A DNA stretch of 64,000 nucleotides from JAWPMT01 sp965267435 (GTDB lineage Bacteria > Bacteroidota > Bacteroidia > Cytophagales > Cyclobacteriaceae): the NCBI GenBank assembly GCA_965267435.1, contig OZ253960.1, forward strand, positions 6,324,001 through 6,388,000, written 5' to 3'. Of the stretch, positions 7,797 through 18,100 are shown one piece after another. Position 1 is the first letter of the stretch, and each line of letters opens with the position of its first letter. The notes beneath the pieces are model-generated. The model searched no databases, was not told where the DNA came from, and was given only the letters and a program-made list of their open reading frames with translations. The translations under genes were made by a program, and so were the position numbers.

Positions 7797-10130
7797 ATGG
7801 CAGAGAATCAAGAAAAATTTGATCAATTACTTTCCAGATTGGATGAGCTCCAGGAGAAGCAGTTGCTCTTCACTCAGGAAATAACCGTCCTCAAACAGGA
7901 GATCGAAGCATTGCAGCCTTCCACGCGAAAAAAGGGCAGACCCATATACACTTCGAAAAGGACCCAACCAACGGCAAAGAACGATCCTCCAGTAGCGCAG
8001 CACCAATCGCGCCAAGAATTGTCAACTTCCGCCCGAAAACCTCCGGCTATGCCTGCCATTAGGGATGGGGTGGAAAGGTTCATTGGAGAAAACTTGATTA
8101 GCAAGGTGGGCATCGCCATCACCATCATTGGCGTCGGCATCGGGGCTCGGTACGCGATTGAACACCAGCTAATCAGCCCATTGACTCGAATCATTCTAGG
8201 CTACTTGTTTGGATTGGCTCTGCTTGTTACGGCTTTCAGGCTGCGAGGAAAGTACGAAGGTTTTAGCGCGGTACTGCTTAGTGGCGCTATGGCCATCATG
8301 TACTTCATCACCTTTACAGCCTACGACTTCTATCACCTGATACCCCACCTGATGGCATTCCTGCTTATGGTTGGCTTCACGGTATTCACGGTGATGGCGG
8401 CAATTTCCTACAACCAACAGGTCATCGCCCATGTGGGCCTTGTAGGTGCTTATGCGGTGCCCTTCCTCCTCAGTCAGGACTCAGGGAGAATGGAGGTATT
8501 CTTTGGCTACGTAGCCATCATCAATGCCGGTATCCTTGTTATAGCGCTCAAGCGATATTGGAAGTCACTGTACTATGCGTCCTTCGTGCTCACATGGCTC
8601 ATATTCCTTGGTTGGTATGGACTCGAAATGAGTCCATCGGACGACTTCGGTATTGCCTTGCTTTTTGGTATTGTCTTCTATGTCCTTTTCTATTTGACAT
8701 TTGTAGCCTACAAGGTCTTACATGACGACCCTTTTGACCGAGGTGATGTCGTTTTGATCCTCTCCAATTCATTCATCTTCTACGGGGTGGGGTACGACTT
8801 GCTCGCCAACCGTTTTGATACCAAAAATCTATTGGGATTGTTCACAGTTGCCAATGCGGCCGTTCATAGTGTAGTGGCCGTACTAATTCATCGCCGGCAA
8901 CTTCTCACACAAGGGCCTTTCTATCTCGTTGCTGGATTGGCGCTGGTCTTTATTACGATCGCCATACCGGTGCAGTTAGAAGGCAACTGGGTCACGCTCC
9001 TGTGGTTATCAGAAGCAGCGCTCTTGTTTTGGGTAGGTAGAGCCCGAAGTTTACCAGTGTACGAGAAGTTGTCCTACCCATTGATGTTACTGGCATTCTT
9101 TAGTCTATTGCACGACTGGTTTGGCTCTTATGGGCATTATGTACCCGAGAGGCCCGAGACGAGGATAACGCTACTCCTGAATATCAATTTTCTTACGACT
9201 ATCATATTTGCGGCGGCCATGGGATTCGTCAACTATTTCCATTTTCAACATCCGCTTTCATCACCAGATTCCACGTCGCCCAGGAAGTTGTCAAGAATGA
9301 TGAGCCTCTCGATACCGGGTCTGTTCCTGCTTGGACTCTACGGAGGCTTCTTTATGGAGATCTTCAATTATTGGGATCAGAGATGGGTAGACTCTCTGAT
9401 AACGATCGAGTCCGGCAGGGAGGTGGTCGGGGTCTATCGCGATTCCGATATACCAGCTTTTCAGGTAGTTTGGTTGATCAACTATTCTCTCGTATTTCTT
9501 TCAGTGCTGGCGGTAGTGAATAGCAGAATCTTCAAGAACGACCAATTGAAATGGGTCAACCTCTTGCTACTCAGCATTTTGCTATTGATCTTTCTGGTGA
9601 CCGGGTTATCCAGCCTTGCGGAATTGAGACATAGCTTTTTGCAACAGACGCTCTCAGAGTACTATACCCATGGGTTTTTCAACATTGTGCTACGGTACAT
9701 CTCTCTTCTAGTGGTGGCGGCGGCTCTTTGGGCAGCTTTTCAATATGCCGGCAAGCAGTCCAGAGGAAGGGAATATCCAGTATGGTTGGATGCATTGTTG
9801 CATATCGTGCTACTTACGGTCATCAGTAGTGAACTTATACACTGGATGGATATGGCCGGATCTAACCATGAGTACAAGTTAGGCTTGAGTATTCTCTGGG
9901 GTAGCTACGCCTTGTTTGTCATCGGTCTTGGGATCTGGAAGAGGCGCAAACATCTGCGTATTGGAGCTATTATGCTGTTTGCCGTCACGCTGATTAAGCT
10001 TTTCTTCTATGATATAATTCATTTGAACACAATTGATAAGACCATCGTCCTTGTGTCTTTGGGGGTGCTTCTGCTCACGATTTCTTATTTGTACAATAAG
10101 TACAAGCACCTGATTTCAGATGAGACTTGA
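7797..10130 (+). CDS. DUF2339 polytopic membrane protein
   Basis: 777 residues. The N-terminus (1-45) is a likely coiled coil with heptad leucines, then a basic linker, then the conserved entry segment ERFIGENLISKVGIAITIIGVG, which is the recognisable DUF2339 signature. About twenty hydrophobic segments fill the rest. The family is widespread in Bacteroidota; its function is unknown, with transport or envelope roles suggested only by topology. It stands alone: the previous gene ends 90 bp upstream and the next gene is convergent. Confidence 0.85.
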   Translation: MAENQEKFDQLLSRLDELQEKQLLFTQEITVLKQEIEALQPSTRKKGRPIYTSKRTQPTAKNDPPVAQHQSRQELSTSARKPPAMPAIRDGVERFIGENLISKVGIAITIIGVGIGARYAIEHQLISPLTRIILGYLFGLALLVTAFRLRGKYEGFSAVLLSGAMAIMYFITFTAYDFYHLIPHLMAFLLMVGFTVFTVMAAISYNQQVIAHVGLVGAYAVPFLLSQDSGRMEVFFGYVAIINAGILVIALKRYWKSLYYASFVLTWLIFLGWYGLEMSPSDDFGIALLFGIVFYVLFYLTFVAYKVLHDDPFDRGDVVLILSNSFIFYGVGYDLLANRFDTKNLLGLFTVANAAVHSVVAVLIHRRQLLTQGPFYLVAGLALVFITIAIPVQLEGNWVTLLWLSEAALLFWVGRARSLPVYEKLSYPLMLLAFFSLLHDWFGSYGHYVPERPETRITLLLNINFLTTIIFAAAMGFVNYFHFQHPLSSPDSTSPRKLSRMMSLSIPGLFLLGLYGGFFMEIFNYWDQRWVDSLITIESGREVVGVYRDSDIPAFQVVWLINYSLVFLSVLAVVNSRIFKNDQLKWVNLLLLSILLLIFLVTGLSSLAELRHSFLQQTLSEYYTHGFFNIVLRYISLLVVAAALWAAFQYAGKQSRGREYPVWLDALLHIVLLTVISSELIHWMDMAGSNHEYKLGLSILWGSYALFVIGLGIWKRRKHLRIGAIMLFAVTLIKLFFYDIIHLNTIDKTIVLVSLGVLLLTISYLYNKYKHLISDET

Positions 10131-10227
10131 ATTGGAAAAATGATTCCTTTCCATCATGAATTTGTAGTGATCCGTGACGAATAATGGCGAAAGTAAGTCG
10201 AGATGCTAAACGTCAGTCCCTGATTCT

Positions 10228-11376
10228 TTACCCCCCCGACAGTCCCTGGTACCTGCCTTGAGCTGCTTCGGCCTTTGCCGTCATCCCCAGGCGGTCGTAG
10301 ATCATAGATAGCGTATTCCACAGGTGTGCCTGGTTGGGGCGGATATTGGACGCCTGCTCCATATAGGGCATGGATTTTTCCAGGTGTTGACGAGCTGTAC
10401 CTTCCACCTGCTTGCCCCGGGCATTGTATTCATCGACAGGCATGGCATTCACCATTTTGTACATGTCAGCAGCTTTCTTGAAGTAGTAGACGCCCAGGTT
10501 GTAAACCGGATCAAAGTACTCGGGATCGACGTCCGCTGCTCGTCTATAGTACTCAAGGGCTTCATCCTTTTGGCCCTCCTCCTCGAGGATGTACCCGAGG
10601 TTGAAGAGGAGCACAGGATTCCGCGGCTGTGCGGCGATGGCCTCCTGCAGTGCGGTCTTCGCTCGCGCTTTTTGGCCCGTCTCTATTAGCAGGTTGAGCT
10701 CCTGGGACTTCAGTTCGCTGTCAGTGGGGAAATACTTCTGTGCTTTGCGGACCCATTCAAGGGCTCCGTAGGGATCCTTTTCGTAGGTTTTGGTGTAGTA
10801 CACCAGGCTCCGATACATATGTACATCCTTGTAGCCCATTTCTGCGAGTTTGCGGAAGTTCTTTAATTGGGTCGGGATATCATCGATACCCTGGGCCGCC
10901 ACGCCTGCATACAGATAGGCCGACGTATCCGATGGCCGCACCACTTTCGCCTTGTCAAACCATAGGATGGCTTCCGCGTTTCGGCCACCCTGGTAAGCGC
11001 CACTTCCTTTGTTGATCATGCGTGTCCAAAGGTTTTCCAGAAGCGTCGCCGCCAGCTTGTGGTGCATGCCACTGACAGGTTCCAACCCCAAAACACGGTT
11101 ATATCCTTGCACCGTATGCTGCAGTGCCAGTGGGTCGAGGGATTGTACGGTTCTGTCCTGAGAGTTGAAGATGTCTTCGTGTACAAGTCCATAGACGTAC
11201 CAGGCGCGGGCGCTCTCCTTGGTTCGTTGGTCTGCGATTGCCTGATCGATCTTGGATTTTGCTTCGGCTAGTTGGCCCGACTGCTGGAGATGTGCCGCAT
11301 CATCTACGGCGGAAGTCTGTGCAAGGGATGGGAAACTGAGAATTACCAAAACAGGCAAAAGTGCTATGCGTTTCAT
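10228..11376 (-). CDS. Exported tetratricopeptide-repeat protein
   Basis: 382 residues with a 19-residue signal peptide ending SLAQ. TPR-like helical pairs run through the protein: DDAAHLQQSGQLAEAKSKIDQA near the N-terminus, NAEAILWFDKAKVVRPSDTSAYLYAG mid-way (shortened here), YILEEEGQKDEALEYYRRA, and a last repeat with LWNTLSMIYDRLG. TPR arrays act as protein-binding scaffolds; a periplasmic location is inferred from the signal peptide. No partner can be identified; neighbours on both sides are on the opposite strand. Confidence 0.85.
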   Translation of the reverse strand: MKRIALLPVLVILSFPSLAQTSAVDDAAHLQQSGQLAEAKSKIDQAIADQRTKESARAWYVYGLVHEDIFNSQDRTVQSLDPLALQHTVQGYNRVLGLEPVSGMHHKLAATLLENLWTRMINKGSGAYQGGRNAEAILWFDKAKVVRPSDTSAYLYAGVAAQGIDDIPTQLKNFRKLAEMGYKDVHMYRSLVYYTKTYEKDPYGALEWVRKAQKYFPTDSELKSQELNLLIETGQKARAKTALQEAIAAQPRNPVLLFNLGYILEEEGQKDEALEYYRRAADVDPEYFDPVYNLGVYYFKKAADMYKMVNAMPVDEYNARGKQVEGTARQHLEKSMPYMEQASNIRPNQAHLWNTLSMIYDRLGMTAKAEAAQGRYQGLSGG

Positions 11377-11577
11377 GGGCTGTTTTTCTTGACAAGTGTT
11401 TAGCGGAGCCCTACTTTCCTTTCCCTACTTCTAATGACGTTGTACGAAAGTACGTTTTTTCTGATGAATATTTGGCAAATAACGCTTTGAAATTACAGGT
11501 ATTGGACATTGCGAATGCTGAACGGGAAAAGTCCGGGACTTAACCTAATTTGTGTCCTGTATCGAAAACCCAGATCC

Positions 11578-12531
11578 ATGAATCGCTCACGTAGAAAATT
11601 CCTTGCACAATCAGCACTCGTCGCTACACTGGCAAATCTTCCCACTGCACTGAGCGCTGCAATAGCCGGGCAAAAGCAACGTCAATTCAAGATGTGCCTC
11701 AACCCCGGCTCCATCGGGGTACAGCTCAATCAGACGGAGTTGTTGGATGCGGCGGTGAAGTATGGCTTCGAGGCCATGATCGCGATCCCCGATCAGCTAT
11801 CTGCGATGACCACCGGAGAGCTTGATGCCCTTCTGTCTTCCATGAGCAAGCAAGGCATCTCGTGGGGTGCGGCCGGCCTTCCATTGGACTTTCGTGGTTC
11901 GGAGGCCAAGTTCAGGGAGGGGCTACTGGAGTTTCCACGGCGTTGTCAGGCGCTGCAGCGGGCAGGAGCCACACGCATGAGCACATGGATCATGCCTACG
12001 CACGCCAGCCTCACCTACCTCGCCAATTTTAAGTTGCATAGCACACGTCTGAAGGAGGTGGCCACCATCGCTGACTATTACGGTCTCCGCGTCGGACTGG
12101 AGTATGTCGGTCCCAAAACCCTAATGGCCCGCGACAAGTATGCATTCGTGCACAGCCTTAGCGAGACCCGCGAGCTCATCTATGCCATCGACGAGCCCAA
12201 CATGGGCATCCAACTCGACAGTTTCCACTGGTATTGTGCCGGCGAGACGAAGGCCGATCTCCTGAGTCTCACAAAAAATGAGATCGTCACGGTGGACCTC
12301 AACGACGCCCGGTCCGGTCGGACGCGCGAGGAGCAGATAGATCTCGAGCGTGAACTGCCGATGGCCACTGGCATTGTTGATCTGAAGGAGTTCCTCTCCG
12401 CATTGGTGACCATAGGCTACGATGGGCCTATCCGCGCTGAGCCCTTCAACAAAACACTGAATGACATGGACAACGAAGCCGCCCTGGAAACGACGGCCGC
12501 TGCGATGAAGAAGGCATTTGCATTGATATAG
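11578..12531 (+). CDS. Sugar phosphate isomerase/epimerase-like TIM-barrel protein with Tat-type leader
   Basis: 317 residues from the ATG at 11578; an upstream in-frame ATG at 11509 is rejected because the leader MNRSRRKFLAQSALV is a clear twin-arginine-type signal starting at 11578. The mature protein follows the xylose-isomerase-like AP-endonuclease-2 fold: a QTELLDAAVKYGFEAM strand-helix, LRVGLEYVGP (metal-ligand Glu), NMGIQLDSFHWY (metal-ligand Asp and His), and GYDGPIRAEPF at the end (last metal-ligand Glu). All expected metal residues are present. The substrate is probably a sugar or inositol derivative in the periplasm; it cannot be specified. Confidence 0.82.
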   Translation: MNRSRRKFLAQSALVATLANLPTALSAAIAGQKQRQFKMCLNPGSIGVQLNQTELLDAAVKYGFEAMIAIPDQLSAMTTGELDALLSSMSKQGISWGAAGLPLDFRGSEAKFREGLLEFPRRCQALQRAGATRMSTWIMPTHASLTYLANFKLHSTRLKEVATIADYYGLRVGLEYVGPKTLMARDKYAFVHSLSETRELIYAIDEPNMGIQLDSFHWYCAGETKADLLSLTKNEIVTVDLNDARSGRTREEQIDLERELPMATGIVDLKEFLSALVTIGYDGPIRAEPFNKTLNDMDNEAALETTAAAMKKAFALI

Positions 12532-12929
12532 CAGTTGGGGGCCCCGCGAAGTGAGGGGCGAGAACTTTTCTTACGTAGGCTGATATACTTACCCTCTCTT
12601 CACGACCGGGCTCTTCGGAGTAGCTCGGCCGCATCACCCTCGCTTTACCCACGCCGGCTACTTCCTACGATCCCTGGCCCGGATAATGGTGAATGTTGAA
12701 TGCGTAAATTTTGAATGAGGGTAAGCTCCAATTTTCAAATTCTGATCCCCAATCCAAAATCCGCAATCCCCAATCTCCAATCCTAAATCACAAATCCCCA
12801 ATTCTCCATTTTCAATTTTCAATTCCCTCGCTCACGCTTCACTTCCCTAAAGGGAAACCCTCCGCACCCAGTTGACGCAATCACGAAACCTTAAGCAAAT
12901 CCCCAATTTTCAATTTTCCATTTTCCATT
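12532..12929. other. Gene-free 398-bp interval with tandemly degenerate AAT/CCC-rich text
   Basis: No credible ORF or RNA. From about 12715 to 12930 the sequence is built of imperfect short repeats such as CCCCAATC, CAAATCCCCAATTCTCC and TTTTCAATTTTCAATT. It lies at the 3' end of tamL and after the isomerase gene, between convergent genes. There is no constant-length spacer, so it is not a CRISPR array. It may be slipped-strand or decayed repeat sequence. Confidence 0.5.
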
Positions 12930-15191
12930 CTAAAAGGGTAGTCCAATGGCAAAAACAAACCCATTCAGGGCCAGTCGATTTTGCCATACCCAGCGTTCGC
13001 CGTCTTCGAAAATAGGCGCGTACATCGCGCCACCCCAGTCGATGCGGGGCACCAGGAAGCCCAGGTCTATCCGAATGCCGATACCGGTTGTGAGGTAGCT
13101 ATCCGCCAGGAGAGAGCCGGGGTTGACTTTCCCGCCAGGCTTGTCCGGATTTTCACGCAGGAGCCACACGTTTCCGAGATCCGACCAGATCGCCCCATAG
13201 ACCATGTAGCCCATCCTTAGCCGAAGCTCAAAGTTCGTTTCGATGAGCAGATCCCCCACCTCCGAGGCATCCGAACCGCCGATATTCTGGTACCGGCCCG
13301 GACCGACAGTCCTTGCTGCCAAAGGCCTGAGACTGTTGTTGCCTCCCACGTAAAACTGCTCTACAAAGGGGACCGTCTCACTGTTGCCGTAAGCTGCTGC
13401 CACGCCTACGATCTGCCGAAAAGCCAGCTGATGCCCCATTTGGCCGAATTTGTAGAACAGACGTAGTTCGGAACGCACCTTCGTAAACTGGCTGTACTGT
13501 GCACCAATGAAGGTATTCTGTGAGCCATCCTCCCTTGGGCCGTTGAGGCCATTGACGGCACTTAGGAGGTTGCCAGAGCCCATCAGGTTGAGGCGATAGA
13601 AGTAGGAGAAAGGGGTCGGCCGCTTTGATTTGTCGATCTCAAACTCATACGACGTCCCGACGATCAGCCTTCCTGAGTTGGCCTGGTTCTCATCGATACG
13701 CTCATCATCTCCCCGCAAGTCAAACAGGTCGATGTGCGTAATCTCCGCTTTGTGTTTGAACCCATTGCGCGTGCGCCAGGTGAGCGCGTTGGAAACCTTC
13801 CAGCTACGGATGGATACCTGATCCGGCCGCACATTGTCTTCGTATCTCAGCATGAGATCGCCCCGTGGCAGGAAGACAGCTCGCCGTGTGATGAATTTAA
13901 AAGGTGATCGGAAAATGTAGGAGGATAGTTGCCCGGTCACGGAGTAGCCGAAGGAGTTGGCGATGTTGCCACTGAATCGCCCGGTTGGAAAATCATAGTA
14001 GCCCTCCAGGCTCAGCGAGAGATCCTCGGCCTTGCCAGAGAGGTTTTTCTTGCCAGCGGTCACCCGAAGCGACGGGCCGAAGTAGCCCGTGTTCTTCAAG
14101 GCCAGGTTTCCGCCAGTCTCCAATCGGAAGGGCTTGATCGTTTTTGTATGGATGTGCGCCACCAGTGCACTGGAGTCACCCGGTACCGGCTCATAGATCA
14201 CGTAGGGATCCTTGAAGATCTCGGTCTTGAGCAGGTTGCGAACGGTCATTTGCGTACTCGTCGCGCGATAGGGAGCGCCGCTTGTTAGTGTGATAGTATT
14301 GGCCAGTAATTCCGGTTTTACGCGCATGAGTCCGGCATTATATGTCGTGCCAGGAATAGGATTGGCCACGGTCGTGTCTATCTGGACACTGTAGCCGACC
14401 ACCCTACTTTTTATATTCACTCGTTCCGGTATATCCGGCAACAGCTGGTACCGAATGTCTACCTGTTTATCACCGGCCGTTGTGTCGGCAGAGATCAGAA
14501 GATGACTTTTCTGAATGTAGAAATAGCCATCATCGTGCAAGTGATCCACCAGCGACTGCTTCTCTGCCTCTACCCGCGAAAGATCAAAAAAGTCACCGAC
14601 CTTCAGATGGCTGTTCTCCAGATATCGGGTGATGCTGCTACTGATTTCCCTTTTCGTCGAGTCGTAATGAAAGGAGATATTCCTATATTGATAGGCCTGT
14701 GGCAGCTTATAATGGAAGCTGACCGTGGCTTTAGTTCCTTTCTTGTTGGGGTGTATCTCATAGCGACCTGTCGCCCCGAAGTGACCCTGATTGAAAAGCC
14801 AGTTTTCTGTCTCCTTGATGCTGATATCCAGGTTGAGATCGCTTAGCAATTTCGGTGGCTGACCCAGATTGTCCATCATCCAGCGAGAGAACCCTTCTTG
14901 CCTGTAGGTATAAAACGCGTTGTAAAAGTCCAGGCGGACGGAGATAGGTCCCTTGCGAGGAAGACCAAAGAGCGAGCCATTGGGGTAGGGCATGGAGTTG
15001 AGCATGATCTGCATCTTCTTCCGATTGGACCACTGGATCCTTCTGGGTTCGCCGGGCTGAATCTGCTTTTTGATAGAGATCGACTTCACACCTGTGTAGA
15101 GCACTTCGCCATCGGGGACGTGCTTTGTGCTGGCGCAGGAGAGCAGCCATGTGCCTAGGATGAGGACAAGGAGGGCGTTGACAATCCTCAT
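12930..15191 (-). CDS. tamL: TamL: Omp85-family lipoprotein of the translocation and assembly module
   Basis: 753 residues. The N-terminus is a lipoprotein leader (LLSCAS) followed by KHVPDGEVLYTGVKSI, characteristic of TamL, the lipid-anchored TamA-like Omp85 protein of Bacteroidota. POTRA-like segments follow, then a 16-strand barrel with the surface-antigen signature in the C-terminal third: GGNNSLRPLAARTVGPG (strand/lid loop motif), and a terminal strand ending in an aromatic (GLPF). It probably assembles or inserts outer-membrane components together with TamB. Its start codon overlaps the tamB stop by 4 bp (15188-15191), so the two are translationally coupled, matching their joint function. 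Confidence 0.92.
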   Translation of the reverse strand: MRIVNALLVLILGTWLLSCASTKHVPDGEVLYTGVKSISIKKQIQPGEPRRIQWSNRKKMQIMLNSMPYPNGSLFGLPRKGPISVRLDFYNAFYTYRQEGFSRWMMDNLGQPPKLLSDLNLDISIKETENWLFNQGHFGATGRYEIHPNKKGTKATVSFHYKLPQAYQYRNISFHYDSTKREISSSITRYLENSHLKVGDFFDLSRVEAEKQSLVDHLHDDGYFYIQKSHLLISADTTAGDKQVDIRYQLLPDIPERVNIKSRVVGYSVQIDTTVANPIPGTTYNAGLMRVKPELLANTITLTSGAPYRATSTQMTVRNLLKTEIFKDPYVIYEPVPGDSSALVAHIHTKTIKPFRLETGGNLALKNTGYFGPSLRVTAGKKNLSGKAEDLSLSLEGYYDFPTGRFSGNIANSFGYSVTGQLSSYIFRSPFKFITRRAVFLPRGDLMLRYEDNVRPDQVSIRSWKVSNALTWRTRNGFKHKAEITHIDLFDLRGDDERIDENQANSGRLIVGTSYEFEIDKSKRPTPFSYFYRLNLMGSGNLLSAVNGLNGPREDGSQNTFIGAQYSQFTKVRSELRLFYKFGQMGHQLAFRQIVGVAAAYGNSETVPFVEQFYVGGNNSLRPLAARTVGPGRYQNIGGSDASEVGDLLIETNFELRLRMGYMVYGAIWSDLGNVWLLRENPDKPGGKVNPGSLLADSYLTTGIGIRIDLGFLVPRIDWGGAMYAPIFEDGERWVWQNRLALNGFVFAIGLPF

Positions 15192-18100
15192 TGGGGCTCC
15201 TCCTTTCTCTTTTTCAGACGGAAGCGCTTCAGGAAATGCAAGCCTATCGTCGTTTCCTGAACCTCACCATCAAATACGTCGTCGAAGCGATGTTTGTGTG
15301 TACCCTTGGCGGAGAGCATCGGATCTTTCTTCAATAGGTAATTGACCTCGACGTCATCCAACAGGTCTGCTACCTCACCCTCCGCCAGTTCTTTACCCAG
15401 TGTGCCACCCAGTGCTACGGATAGCCTGTTCTTGAGAAAGCTCTTGGATACAGAGTATTTGAAGTCTGTGCGTTCCCGTGTACCGTCTTCATTGCGGACG
15501 TCGCTGGCTTGAAAGAATACGTCCGCATGCTTGATATTCCGATGGGCCAGTTCATTGAGTTTGCTGGCGACGATACTGAAGTCCGACCCACCGTCACCGA
15601 ACATCTCCAGGGCACCAAAGGCCAGGATATTGATGGCATAGGTAGTACGGGTATCTGGTGGCTTGCTCCTGAGGAAGTCATTCACGTCAGGGTCGTCGCT
15701 TGTAAGATCGAAGTTCACATCGATCGTTTCGGGAGTCGCCTCGTCCAGTTTAAATATGACTTTGAAGTTGACGTCCCTTTGCTTATTGGCGAACGCCACA
15801 TCCAAAGCTGCTGGGCTCAGGTGGAAATTCTCGTGACCAACAAAGGTGATCTTGGGATTGCTCACGTCGCCATCGAAGCGCACATTGAGCTGGTCGATGA
15901 TCATATTGATATCTGACACCGTGGGCAATCCGATGAATGCCCGACCCTTCGTCGATTCGATGGTGCCAAAGATCCCCGGCAGCTCGTCCTCGCCCTTCAC
16001 GAGCTCCAGGGTGCCATTGGCGAAGAAGCGGACAAACTCCTGACTTTCTTCATCCAGGATGATCTCAAAATCAGTCTCATTGAGGATGAATTCCACATCC
16101 CAATTGATGGCGTGTGTCACCGGTGGGGGAGCAAGGGGCAGGGCCGTTGAGTCGCTGAAGTCGATGAAGGAGATGGAGCTGTGGGTGCTTACGATTTCCG
16201 CGGTTTCCTCCGGGTAGTAAGTCAACCGTGCATCGGGGAGAATCTCGAAATCCCCAGAGATGTTGATTTCGTCCATATCTCCGGTGGCGTGAAGTGAAGC
16301 ACGAGACGATAGATGCCCGGCAAAGTGCCCTGAGCGTTCCTCACTTTGGATCATGATGAAGCGGTCACCCTCGACGGTAAGATCAAAAGGTACATTTTCC
16401 TCCATCACCTGGACGGTACCATTGATCGTCAATGGATTGTCTTGCTCATCATACACGACGAAGTCCCTGAGGGATAGCTCTCTTCCATCAAAGTCGATGA
16501 AGTCCTCTGAAAGCTTGATGACTGTCTTGGACTCCGGCAGCTGCAGCAATGACTCGTCGATGGCCAGGTATCCTTTGATCGCCAATGTGTCACGATAGGT
16601 AAGGTGCACATCTGAATAGAGGGTTCCTGTCAGGGCCAGGTCTTGTGGCCAATGGACGACCTTTTTTATAGGCTCAATGTCTACATGTTCCAGGAGCACG
16701 TCCAGGACAGTATTTCCGGGGGAGTGGTTGACAAAAAGTTCTGCCACTGATGGCTCTTTGTCAGAGCGAGCCATCACCTGCAGGCGACCGTGTACTTCAG
16801 ACAGATCTTTGTCAAAGACGATGAATTCATCCGTGACTCCGTGCCATTTAAGGTCTGGTTGGGTGAGGGGCAGGCTGTCAGCGAATCCGACGGCGTAGCC
16901 ATTTGCCAGTGTCTCAAAACGTAGCGGCAGCCTGATCTCCTGCTGACTTTCCTTGATCATTACCTCCAGCAGTACATCCGTGTCCCGCAAGCTGCCATTA
17001 TGATTTAGCTGCAAGGAGAGGTCTTGCAGTAAGGGGTTGACAAGGTGAGCTGCCGATAGTGTGCCTCGTTGCGCTCCGTTGGCGTACCCGAAGGAGTAGA
17101 TCAGACTATCCAGCGCGTAGTCTCCGAAAGACAAATGCGGCATTGCCCACGACGCATCCCAATGGCCCTCATTCATGTCTAGTTGGAACGTGTCCATCTC
17201 CAGGGCCCACTGCTCCTCTCCGAAGCTGCCATGCAAGGCGCTGTCCAACCAGAATTTGACATCCATATGCTGGATGATGGACAAGAGGTCAAGCGTGTCC
17301 GCCGCTTGAGGGTCTCGCCAGATCACATTGGCGTATTGCCCATCAGCGAACTGCAAATGCGACCGATTGAGGGAATCCTGCTTGCTGTAGGTTAGTGCTG
17401 TGCCTGCTACCACGGTCTCTGCCAGGTCGGGGACCTTCACTCCCAAAGTGTCGAAGGTGATTTGGCCGTCAGCATAAGAGTTCCCGTGCCACTCATAGGA
17501 CGCTGACAGCCCTACGCGTGCATGTTCGAGGTAGTCCGAAATAGCGGTATACCCTTCCGTATTCGCCGCTGCAGATACCGACAATTCAAGTAGAGAAGTA
17601 TCTCGTTCTTCGTATCGACCGAGGATGGCAGCATGGAGTTGGTCGTCTACTATAGCGAGGGAGATACTGTCCCGACCTGGAGATTTGCGATAGAGAGCAC
17701 GGATGGTGTCGACTTCGAAATCCTCCACCTGCAGATCTGATAACGCAATGTCCGAAGTCAGGGAGTAGAGTGAATCGCCACGGAAGCGTACGTCCAGATC
17801 AGATACCAGCGACAGGCTCGGAATGCAAACGGGCAGGTCACGGACGATCTCGTTGATCTTGAGTGAGCGTACATCTGTCTGAACATGAAATGCCATGGAA
17901 GGGGAAAGTGTAGCAGTGCCACTAGAGGTAATTGCTCCCGAAGGTGTTAGAACTTCTGTACTCAAATTGAATTGATCAGCGTTGCCGAATGCTTCCACGG
18001 ATACCAGCGTCCTGGTGGGCCAAATGATCGATTCAAAGACCTCCTGGGGAGCTACCAACTCCAGCAAATTGGCGCGTGTCGATTCGAACGCTAGCTGTGG

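Noticed and set aside
12715..12930. CRISPR-like repeats
   Set aside because: The repeats are short, of unequal length and overlapping; no unique spacers of constant size, so it is not an array despite the cas6 elsewhere in the window.
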